Part shown: piece after piece, positions 1 to 5,937 of the stretch | Layout of the letters: each line of letters opens with the position of its first letter | Numbering within the stretch: the stretch's first letter is position 1 | Assembly (NCBI GenBank): GCA_947382415.1 | Contig: CANCYO010000061.1 | Coordinates: forward strand, 1-16,154 | Reading direction: 5' to 3' | Length of the DNA: 16,154 bases | From: an uncultured Lachnospiraceae bacterium | GTDB lineage: Bacteria; Bacillota; Clostridia; Lachnospirales; Lachnospiraceae | The notes under the pieces: model-generated | The model's input: only the letters and a program-made list of their open reading frames with translations | The model's database searches: none | What the model was told of the DNA's origin: nothing | Program-made: the position numbers and the translations under genes

Positions 1-2
1 TT

Positions 3-173
3 GTTACATATTTTGTGAATCTTCCCAATGCCTTTGTAACCTATATGTTGAAATTTGAACAATTTCCGAAAATGACAATGTATTCAACAATAGCAAGCAT
101 CATTACATTGTGCATAATTTTGCGGATATTTATGAAATTGTGCCGGAACAGCCGTATACGGACGAAGACCTGA
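3..173 (+). pseudogene. Partial hydrophobic reading frame entering from the left edge (unidentified membrane protein remnant)
   Basis: The frame is open from the first bases to a TGA at 171-173. It reads as a plausible membrane-protein end, with a hydrophobic stretch (STIASIITLCIILRIFM, about 84-134) after a mixed segment containing NAFVTYMLKFEQF. From about position 118 the flavodoxin-like protein signal is in a different frame, so the last residues of this frame are probably read-through of foreign sequence. I infer a broken junction near 110-120 where an upstream gene lost its true C-terminus. I do not recognise the family, and the start lies outside the window. It could also be a chance open frame. 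Confidence 0.3.
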
Positions 174-331
174 ATTATGATGACGGGAGCAGTCGTGCGA
201 CGGGCGAGCAGAACAATCCGGAAGCCTGTCCTGTTATTTCAGGCAGTATGGAAGATATCGCAGGGTATGATGTGATTTATGTAGGTTATCCTAATATGGA
301 GCAGGGTTTTGAGAGTGTATTGTGTAAGTAG
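110..331 (+). pseudogene. Flavodoxin fragment, truncated at both ends
   Basis: Residues from about 119 onward resemble the central part of short-chain flavodoxins of Clostridia: ADIYEIVPEQPYT, then a D-L-N-Y-D-D-x-S-S-R-A segment, then AGYDVIYVGYP at about 270-291, the strand before the FMN-contacting loop. Flavodoxins are cytoplasmic FMN electron carriers. The N-terminal strand with the phosphate-binding loop is absent, since the codons before 119 do not look like flavodoxin. After GYPN the expected Trp-Trp loop and the C-terminal half are missing, and the frame ends with unrelated residues and a TAG at 329-331. The GTG at 110 has no convincing ribosome binding site. I read this as a non-functional remnant at the edge of rearranged DNA. 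Confidence 0.6.
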
Positions 332-396
332 CGTTTGAAAATAGCAGAAAATAGAAACTGTATACACAAATAACGAAAAATTGTATATATTGTGGT

Positions 397-440
397 AACT
401 GGCTTTTGGAGTAGAGAATCAGAAGTCAGTTTTATTTTGC
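397..440 (+). terminator. Rho-independent terminator upstream of the PIN operon
   Basis: Bases 397-409 pair with 419-431 as a continuous 13-pair stem: ten Watson-Crick pairs and three G-U wobbles that are valid only in plus-strand RNA. The loop is 9 nt (410-418). A U-rich run (TTTTATTTTG, 430-439) overlaps and follows the stem. It probably ended the transcript of the former upstream genes and now insulates the PIN operon from read-through. Confidence 0.6.
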
Positions 441-458
441 TCTAATCTTGAAGATAGC

Positions 459-498
459 TTGATTTACTATAGGATTCTGAATATAAAAGTGATATAAT
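459..498 (+). promoter_or_regulatory. Predicted sigma-A promoter for the PIN/AlbA_2 operon
   Basis: TTGATT (459-464) and TATAAA (482-487) are separated by exactly 17 nt. A second -10-like TATAAT lies at 493-498 but has no good -35 at the right distance. Transcription from either would start about 20-35 nt before the ATG at 527. The site lies just downstream of the hairpin terminator, which supports an independent transcription unit. Confidence 0.5.
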
Positions 499-526
499 TG
501 CTATATGCTCTTAAGGAGGTATTGCT

Positions 527-2044
527 ATGCGTTATGTTATGATAGATACAAATATTTTTATTGATATGATAATTGATCGCAAACATAATGTTTCAGATAA
601 ATTAGTAGAATCATTTATAAAATTGCTGGATTATGATGAAATTAAGCTAGTTATTCCGGCAATAGTTGTACATGAAACAAATAAGCATATTGACGAACAA
701 CTATCTGAAGTTGGGAAGAGAATAGAGCGTACAATAAAGGCATTAAATGATATTTATGGTATCAACGGTTATAAAATAGAAGGTCTGGAAATTAAGGAAT
801 ATAAAAATAATTCTAAGAAGCAATTAAATGAGCTTCTTTCAAAATATGAGAGTAAAAAAGAAGATTACTTGCAAGAGATAAAATCCATAATAAAAAAGGT
901 CTTTGAACATAAAAATTGTATAATTATTGACGATACGGAACAATTACGTTCCTTATGCATGAAAAGGCGTATATATAAAAAGGCGCCATTCCACATTGAA
1001 AAGAAAGAGTCTTATGCAGATGGAATGATTGTCGAAACATTATTGCATCTTCAGGAGTTTGTTGCAATAGAAGAAGATGACAACATTACTTTTGTTACAG
1101 GGAATACATCTGATTTTTCATCTTCTGAAAATAAAAGGGAATTTCATAAGGATATTTTAGAAGATTTAGTAAAAAAAAGGCTAGATGAAAAAACGAAATA
1201 TATTCTTTCATTTAATGAGCTAATAGGCAGAGAATTGGCTCAAGAAGTTCAGAATGCTAATTTGAAAGACGATTTTGAAAAGGAAATGCAGGAACATGAA
1301 GAATACGAAAAGAGCCAATGGTATTCAGATATTGAGGATATGGATCGAGAGTCAGCGGGTTTAACAGCATTAGGAAGTTTTGAAGATGAATTTTTAGATT
1401 CTTTTAGAGAATCGTCTTTTGCAGAAGAAATGGTAAGTGCTTTTGAAAGGCTTAATAGATGTTATTCTGCCTTAGAAGAAATTACTCTTTTTTACGATGA
1501 TGAATTTCAGTCATATATGAATGGTATAGATACAGCAGAAATACCATGTTTTATAAAAAAATGGAATGAACTGATGGAAAAATTAGAGGATCTGGAAGTT
1601 TCAGATGATATTTCAGGAATAAGAGAAATATCGGAATGGATAGAACAACAAATAGAAAACAATAATTATACAAACTTAATAGATTATCTACCAGACTCTA
1701 TTGATTATGGTGATAAGATTGAATTTTATGGTGTTGAGAAAAAGAAGTATGAATTGTCAATGGATGAATTATATTTAAGTTGTCAAAATGGAGAGAAAGA
1801 TTGGTTAGAAATAGATTTATTTACTGAGAATGAAAGAATTGCAAGAGGAAATATTGAAATTAGTTACGGATTTGTAGAGTTTGATGATGATGGTGGAGTT
1901 GCAGATGCGTGTGATGAAGATATTGATTATCAAACAGACAGAATAATTGCGTCTATTATAAAAATAGTGGATGAATTAGAGGAGTTTGTAGGTAATGAAA
2001 ATGAAATAATTGAAAAAATCAGAAATATTTTTGATATATGGTAA
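527..2044 (+). CDS. PIN-domain nuclease-like protein (PIN_12/DUF4935-like) with long acidic C-terminal region
   Basis: 505 residues. The ATG has an excellent ribosome binding site, AAGGAGGT at 513-520, six bases upstream. The N-terminal about 230 residues read as a PIN domain: MIDTNIF gives Asp7, VHE gives Glu50, SYADGM gives Asp165, and FVTGNTSDF gives Asp196. PIN domains are metal-dependent ribonucleases that use such an acidic cluster, and the TGN-SDF motif with a long helical insert (about 55-130) fits the PIN_12/DUF4935 group. Residues about 240-505 are rich in Glu and Asp, probably helical to about 400 and mixed after that, and match no family I know. No signal peptide or membrane segment is visible. 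The gene is AT-rich and is followed 33 nt later by the AlbA_2 gene, so the two are probably co-transcribed. A role in defence or as a toxin is inference from the domains and the context; RNA cleavage is the family expectation. Confidence 0.8.
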   Translation: MRYVMIDTNIFIDMIIDRKHNVSDKLVESFIKLLDYDEIKLVIPAIVVHETNKHIDEQLSEVGKRIERTIKALNDIYGINGYKIEGLEIKEYKNNSKKQLNELLSKYESKKEDYLQEIKSIIKKVFEHKNCIIIDDTEQLRSLCMKRRIYKKAPFHIEKKESYADGMIVETLLHLQEFVAIEEDDNITFVTGNTSDFSSSENKREFHKDILEDLVKKRLDEKTKYILSFNELIGRELAQEVQNANLKDDFEKEMQEHEEYEKSQWYSDIEDMDRESAGLTALGSFEDEFLDSFRESSFAEEMVSAFERLNRCYSALEEITLFYDDEFQSYMNGIDTAEIPCFIKKWNELMEKLEDLEVSDDISGIREISEWIEQQIENNNYTNLIDYLPDSIDYGDKIEFYGVEKKKYELSMDELYLSCQNGEKDWLEIDLFTENERIARGNIEISYGFVEFDDDGGVADACDEDIDYQTDRIIASIIKIVDELEEFVGNENEIIEKIRNIFDIW

Positions 2045-2077
2045 AAACAGCAGTGGAAATGATATGGGGTGATATGT

Positions 2078-3223
2078 GTGCAGATAAATCTAAAAGGATA
2101 CAAAGATTGGAATAAAGAGGATTTAGAGGCTATTCTTGATAATGAATCATACAAGGAAAGCGAGTATATTGATTATAAAGAGAACTTTGCAGTTTTAGAA
2201 TGCCAGGATAAGAGACAACGGAAGGAAAAGCAAGATGAGTTCCGGCAAGATGTATGTTCGTTTGCAAATGCAGACGGAGGTTATCTTATTTTTGGAATTA
2301 GGGAAACTGCTGGTATTCCAACGGAAATAACAGGTATTGAAATTGATAATACAGACCGGTTTGAGTTAGACAGACGAAATGAGTTGTCAGGTATTTTGCC
2401 TGTGGTTCCAAATGTAGGATTTTCATTTGTTCTGGCAGATGCAAACAGATATGTTGTAGTAATCAAAATTGACAGAGGTGTGAATAAGCCATATTTGTAT
2501 TTTGAAAATGAGGGGATATGCAAATTTTTTACAAGAAGGGGAAATAGAAAGCAGACGATGAGTTATATGGAAATCAGAAATAATTTTTTGCAATCTAGAC
2601 TTTTATCAGAAGAAATAAAAAGGTTCCGGAAAGAGCGCCTAGAACATTATAAAAGTGAAAATCCACAAAAACCAATTGCGGTATTTCATATTATACCGGA
2701 AGACTTTCTCAATGAAAATCAGAGGGAATTGTATGATTTAATAAAAGAAGAAAATATGAACTATCATAGTTTCTTCAACGGGCTGAGCATGGGACTTACA
2801 GTACCTAATGTTGATGGTGTGTGTTTCCCTGATTATGGTTATGAGCATGGAGATTTTTTGCAGCTTTATAATAATGGCGTCACTGAATTGCTTTATTGGG
2901 TTGAGACTAGGGAAAGACAGGAAGAAAGCTGGATTTTAGGAGTAAAACTTTTGGAAAAAGTAGATGCCCTAATTGATGGAACAATGAAGTTTTATCAGAG
3001 GATGGGAAAGCATATACCCGTATATATATGTACTTCAATTTTGGGTTGTAAAGGATTATGGAGTGACAAGGATTTCTATTGTGATTATGTAGGTCAAGTA
3101 GACAGAGATGAAATATACTGTATGCCTATAGAGATTAAAGACATTATCGATGAAACTGCTATAGATGAAATGCGGGAGAAAGTTCATAAAACAATTAAGT
3201 ATGCATTAGGGATAAGGAAATAG
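2078..3223 (+). CDS. Schlafen-like AlbA_2 domain protein
   Basis: 381 residues from the GTG at 2078. I prefer that start because GGGGTGA (2066-2072) lies five bases upstream; an in-frame GTG at 2069 is the alternative. Residues about 28-160 carry the AlbA_2 (Schlafen-type) pattern: ESEYIDYKENF, then VCSFANADGGYLIFGI, then YVVVIKI and a final FTRRGN segment. AlbA_2 domains bind nucleic acid. In mammalian Schlafens the related fold cleaves RNA, and in bacteria it is often fused to ATPase or helix-turn-helix modules. No Walker motif or DNA-binding helix is visible here. The C-terminal half (from about 180, starting IAVFHIIPEDFL) is an alpha/beta region I do not recognise. It is the second gene of an AT-rich operon with the PIN protein, which suggests it acts as partner, sensor or antagonist of the nuclease (inference). 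No strong terminator follows. Confidence 0.75.
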   Translation: MQINLKGYKDWNKEDLEAILDNESYKESEYIDYKENFAVLECQDKRQRKEKQDEFRQDVCSFANADGGYLIFGIRETAGIPTEITGIEIDNTDRFELDRRNELSGILPVVPNVGFSFVLADANRYVVVIKIDRGVNKPYLYFENEGICKFFTRRGNRKQTMSYMEIRNNFLQSRLLSEEIKRFRKERLEHYKSENPQKPIAVFHIIPEDFLNENQRELYDLIKEENMNYHSFFNGLSMGLTVPNVDGVCFPDYGYEHGDFLQLYNNGVTELLYWVETRERQEESWILGVKLLEKVDALIDGTMKFYQRMGKHIPVYICTSILGCKGLWSDKDFYCDYVGQVDRDEIYCMPIEIKDIIDETAIDEMREKVHKTIKYALGIRK

Positions 3224-3347
3224 TGTTTTTACATAAGCCGAGAAGAAATCCTCGTTTTCTATTGCCTGGAACAAGGCAGAAAGGATCTGGCATTATGATA
3301 AAAACTGGAAAGCGATTAGTACAATTTATTTGCAAAAAATTTTTGTC

Positions 3348-3361
3348 CCATACTTGACAGA
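3348..3361 (+). repeat. 14-nt direct repeat, copy 1 (CCATACTTGACAGA)
   Basis: This is identical to 3535-3548, 187 bases downstream. Both copies are preceded by an A-tract/T-tract and followed by a related ATCC...TGG segment, so similarity extends imperfectly over roughly 35 bases. Each contains a TTGACA like a -35 box, but neither has a -10 box at a workable distance. Confidence 0.6.
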
Positions 3362-3381
3362 TGCAAGTTATCCTTTGTGGC

Positions 3382-3483
3382 GGGGAATTGCGGTATGGCC
3401 AGTGAACAGCTTTGTTAAAGTAATTACTTCTTGATGGTAATAACCTTTAGGTTGCAACTGCATAACTATTTATGCAATTCCCC
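3382..3483. repeat. 102-nt element bounded by a perfect 10-bp inverted repeat, with internal hairpins
   Basis: GGGGAATTGC at 3382-3391 is the exact reverse complement of 3474-3483. Inside are a 12-base palindrome AAGTAATTACTT (3418-3429), an AACC-TTTA-GGTT hairpin (3442-3453) and a GCATAA-CTAT-TTATGC hairpin (3460-3475). The density of perfect pairings suggests a small MITE-like element or a structured RNA. No clear target-site duplication flanks it. The function is unknown. Confidence 0.4.
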
Positions 3484-3534
3484 ACGGCGGGATTTGAGGA
3501 TATAAAAAAAGCGAAAAAAATAAATTTTTTTAGT

Positions 3535-3548
3535 CCATACTTGACAGA
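3535..3548 (+). repeat. 14-nt direct repeat, copy 2 (CCATACTTGACAGA)
   Basis: This is an exact copy of 3348-3361. It is preceded by a 7-bp A/T hairpin-like run (AAAAAAATAAATTTTTTT, about 3514-3531). See copy 1. Confidence 0.6.
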
Positions 3549-3573
3549 AGAATATCCCATCTGGTGAGGAGAC

Positions 3574-3669
3574 GTGCCGAGGATTCTGTATACCTTGTGT
3601 CAGAGCGGCTTGGCAGCATTGGGCAGGATTAAGCAGGAGCAATCGGTTACAGATTATTTACAACTTTGA
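3574..3669 (+). CDS. Possible 31-residue small protein or coding remnant
   Basis: The GTG at 3574 follows a GGTGAGGAG stretch (3563-3571) that could act as a ribosome binding site, though its spacing is short. The frame ends at a TGA at 3667-3669. The peptide begins VPRILYTLCQ and ends VTDYLQL. It is in the same frame as, and only two codons past, the stop of the preceding PYLT remnant, so it may be the rest of a decayed gene rather than a real leader peptide. The TTACA operator-like repeats overlap its end. Confidence 0.2.
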   Translation: MPRILYTLCQSGLAALGRIKQEQSVTDYLQL

Positions 3670-3684
3670 GACATTGGTGTTACA
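3647..3684 (+). promoter_or_regulatory. Probable OmpR-family operator: TTACA direct repeats
   Basis: TTACA occurs at 3647-3651, 3658-3662 and 3680-3684, with starts 11 and 22 bases apart. That is one and two helical turns, the spacing used by OmpR/PhoB-type regulators on direct repeats. The third copy overlaps the -35 box of the promoter for the response regulator gene. I infer autoregulation. Confidence 0.4.
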
Positions 3685-3708
3685 CTTATCAGGTAAACTC
3701 TGCATAAT
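3680..3708 (+). promoter_or_regulatory. Predicted promoter of the two-component operon
   Basis: TTACAC (3680-3685) and CATAAT (3703-3708) are separated by 17 nt, about 60 bases before the response regulator ATG. Two small hairpins follow in the leader: AGACA-GGG-TGTCT (3710-3722) and GTATC-ACAC-GATAC (3723-3736). Confidence 0.45.
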
Positions 3709-3767
3709 GAGACAGGGTGTCTGTATCACACGATACCTGACAGTATACGGAAGCGGGGAAGAACTTG

Positions 3768-4445
3768 ATGGACGACAGGAAGATTTTGATCATAGAGGAT
3801 GAAAAACCCATTGCGGATATCTTAAAATACGGGCTGGAGAAAGAAGGGTTTCAGGTGTGGTGCGCTCACACGGGCAGCGAGGGCTTTGCCACGGCATGCA
3901 GGGAGCAGCCCGATATCGTACTTCTGGACTGGATGCTTCCGGATATAAACGGTGTGGACGTGTGTCGTATGCTGACCAAGCGTTATACCATGCCAATCGT
4001 CATGCTGACTGCCCGGGGGGAGATGGAGGACAAGCTCTGCGGACTGGAATCGGGTGCGGATGATTATATCACAAAGCCTTTCGATCTGCGGGAGGTGGTG
4101 GCCCGGGTGCGGACGATCCTGCGCAGATTTGACAAAGCTCACGGCGTGGAGGGAGCCGATCAGACGATTTACGGACATCTCACTGTGGCTGAGAGAGAGC
4201 ATTGTGTCTATTGTAATGGCGAATTATTGAACCTGACGCCCAAGGAGTATGAGCTGTTGGTGTTCTTTCTGAAACACCCGCGCCAGGTATTCACGCGCAC
4301 GGTGCTGCTGGACCGGATCTGGGGCTATGATTTTACGGGAGATACCCGCACTGTTGATATCCATGTGCAGCGCATCCGCAAGAAGGCGGGACTGGAAGGA
4401 CAGCTTGTGACCATTTTCGGAGTGGGGTATAAATATGTTCCGTGA
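3768..4445 (+). CDS. OmpR-family response regulator
   Basis: 225 residues from the ATG at 3768. A TTG directly before it is also in frame, but the GGGGAA at 3755-3760 suits the ATG. The receiver domain occupies residues 4-120, with the acidic pocket Glu10/Asp11, the phosphoacceptor Asp54 in VLLDWMLP, Thr81 and Lys103 of the TKPFD loop. A winged-helix DNA-binding domain covers about 128-225, with LTPKEYELL and the recognition helix region TRTVDIHVQRIRKK, ending GVGYKYVP. It is therefore a complete OmpR/PhoB-type transcription factor activated by the kinase encoded next, whose start overlaps this stop by 11 bases. Likely targets are its own promoter, which carries TTACA repeats, and possibly the downstream surface-protein gene; the latter is inference. 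No defect is visible. Confidence 0.93.
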   Translation: MDDRKILIIEDEKPIADILKYGLEKEGFQVWCAHTGSEGFATACREQPDIVLLDWMLPDINGVDVCRMLTKRYTMPIVMLTARGEMEDKLCGLESGADDYITKPFDLREVVARVRTILRRFDKAHGVEGADQTIYGHLTVAEREHCVYCNGELLNLTPKEYELLVFFLKHPRQVFTRTVLLDRIWGYDFTGDTRTVDIHVQRIRKKAGLEGQLVTIFGVGYKYVP

Positions 4446-5937
4446 GAGAAAACCATATCGTTTCGGTATATGGAGCCGGATGGCGGCAGGGCTTCTGGCA
4501 GTATTTCTGGCGGGCGTGTTCATCCTGTACGGGGGCATTCACACGAGGCTTGAGCAGAGCAGGGAAGAGCAGATCATGCAGGAGCTGCAGAGAATGCGCG
4601 AAAACACGGAAATCTATGTCCGGCAGCTTTTGATGCTCAACGATGCGAACAATGATGAGGAGAGCTATCGGAGGCTTGCCGGCGATATTGCCCGGGAGCT
4701 CAAGGTAACGGGAGGGATGGGTATCAGTGTGCTGGACAGGGAAGGCGGCTATCTGGACGGCAGCCTGAAAATGCCGGATGACGGGCCGGGGGAAGATGTC
4801 CGGCAGGCCATAGCGGGCAACGCGGCGTTTACCATGACTTATCCGGCCAGCGATACAATGCTGGTCTATTTTTCCATGCCTGTAGTCATCGAGAAAAGAA
4901 ATATTGGTATCATACGGTATCGGATAGACACCTCTGCGCTGTACGTCCGGGGAAAACAGACAGAGAGTCTGGTCTGCCGGATAGCGGTGATCGTCTTTGG
5001 GGTGATTTTTCTGTTGCTTGCGTTTCTGATGAGCAGATTGCTGGTGCCGGTTCAAAATCTGACCAGGATCACGAGACAGGTGGTGCGGGATATCGCCGGG
5101 GAGAAGATTGATATGCAGATGCCCGCCCAGCTTGCCAATTCGCGCCGCAGGGATGAGATTGGGGAATTGTCCAGAAATTTCAGTGTGATGCTTGAGACCA
5201 TAGGCACACAGTTTCAGAATATGCAGGAAGACAAGGAGCGTATCATTGAGCTTTTGGGGAGCAGGCAGGAATTTTATAATAATATGACCCATGAGCTGAA
5301 GACGCCCCTGACTACCATCCAGGGGTATGCACAGCTTCTGGAGGCTGATGGGGGCGCGGATAAGGCGCTGACCGAGAGAGGTCTGCAGGAGATTTTGGCA
5401 GAGAGCACCCGGATGCACCGGATGGTGCTGCAGCTTCTGGAAATGTCTGACAAGAGCGCCTATATGGAGGTTAAGGATTTTGATCTGGCGCAGACTGCAC
5501 GCAGCGCGGCGCAGGCGCTTGAGATCAAGGCGGGGCGCTATGGGATGGGGATCAGAACGGTGTTTAAGGAAGCGCTCCCGGTGCGGGGCGTGGAGGAGAG
5601 GCTGCGTCAGGTAGTGATCAATCTGGTGGATAATGCCGTCAAATACGGAGACAGTCATACGATTATCCGTATCTTTGGCTATCGGCGGGACGGGTATGTT
5701 GTGCTTGCCGTGCAGAATCAGGGGAAATGCCTGAATGACGAAGAGCGGGAATTGATATTTGAACCTTTTTACAGAGCGGATAAGGTGTATTCGAGAGAGC
5801 GGGGAAGCTCCGGGCTGGGTCTGTCCATATGCAGAAAGATCATGGAAGAACACGGCGGGACAATCAGCGCAAAGAGCAGCCCGGGAGGCCGGACGGTATT
5901 CTATATCCGTATGGAGGAAGCGGGGGAAGGCGCATGA
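4435..5937 (+). CDS. Membrane sensor histidine kinase (HAMP, HisKA, HATPase_c)
   Basis: 500 residues. The ATG at 4435 overlaps the response regulator end and has GGAGTGGGG upstream. The first membrane helix is at about 15-34, followed by an extracellular sensor region of about 145 residues. The second helix is at about 183-203, followed by a HAMP linker to about 258. The phosphoacceptor is His286 in YNNMTHELKTPL. The ATP-binding domain has the N-box VINLVDNAVKYG (about 394-405), the F-box IFEPFYR and the glycine loop GSSGLGLSI (about 457-465). The G1 position, usually V-x-D-x-G, reads V-Q-N-Q-G, so Asp is replaced by Asn. That change occurs in several Gram-positive kinases and need not abolish activity. 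It should phosphorylate the regulator encoded just upstream. The sensor region is not recognised. The stop overlaps the next start by an ATGA, indicating translational coupling. Confidence 0.93.
   Translation: MFRERKPYRFGIWSRMAAGLLAVFLAGVFILYGGIHTRLEQSREEQIMQELQRMRENTEIYVRQLLMLNDANNDEESYRRLAGDIARELKVTGGMGISVLDREGGYLDGSLKMPDDGPGEDVRQAIAGNAAFTMTYPASDTMLVYFSMPVVIEKRNIGIIRYRIDTSALYVRGKQTESLVCRIAVIVFGVIFLLLAFLMSRLLVPVQNLTRITRQVVRDIAGEKIDMQMPAQLANSRRRDEIGELSRNFSVMLETIGTQFQNMQEDKERIIELLGSRQEFYNNMTHELKTPLTTIQGYAQLLEADGGADKALTERGLQEILAESTRMHRMVLQLLEMSDKSAYMEVKDFDLAQTARSAAQALEIKAGRYGMGIRTVFKEALPVRGVEERLRQVVINLVDNAVKYGDSHTIIRIFGYRRDGYVVLAVQNQGKCLNDEERELIFEPFYRADKVYSRERGSSGLGLSICRKIMEEHGGTISAKSSPGGRTVFYIRMEEAGEGA

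Larger units (their letters stand above)
3237..3567 (+). pseudogene. Unidentified coding remnants sharing a PYLT-YPxW motif
   Basis: Two short frames lie in this gene-free stretch. The first is open from 3237 to a TGA at 3432-3434, with no normal start. It contains AWNKAERIWHYDKNWK and later FVPYLTDASYPLW. The second runs from an ATG at 3472 to a TGA at 3565-3567 and ends FFSPYLTEEYPIW. The shared motif means the two pieces are related, at least over the nucleotide repeat described separately. Neither has a ribosome binding site. I do not recognise the parent family. They could be ends of decayed duplicated genes, or chance frames over a duplicated non-coding segment. Confidence 0.3.

Noticed and set aside
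3239..3260. CGAG/CTCG hairpin followed by TTTTCT as terminator of the PIN/AlbA_2 operon
   Set aside because: The stem is only four base pairs with an eight-base loop, too weak to call.
3354..3359. TTGACA as a promoter -35 box, also at 3541-3546
   Set aside because: Neither copy has a -10-like hexamer 16-18 nt downstream.
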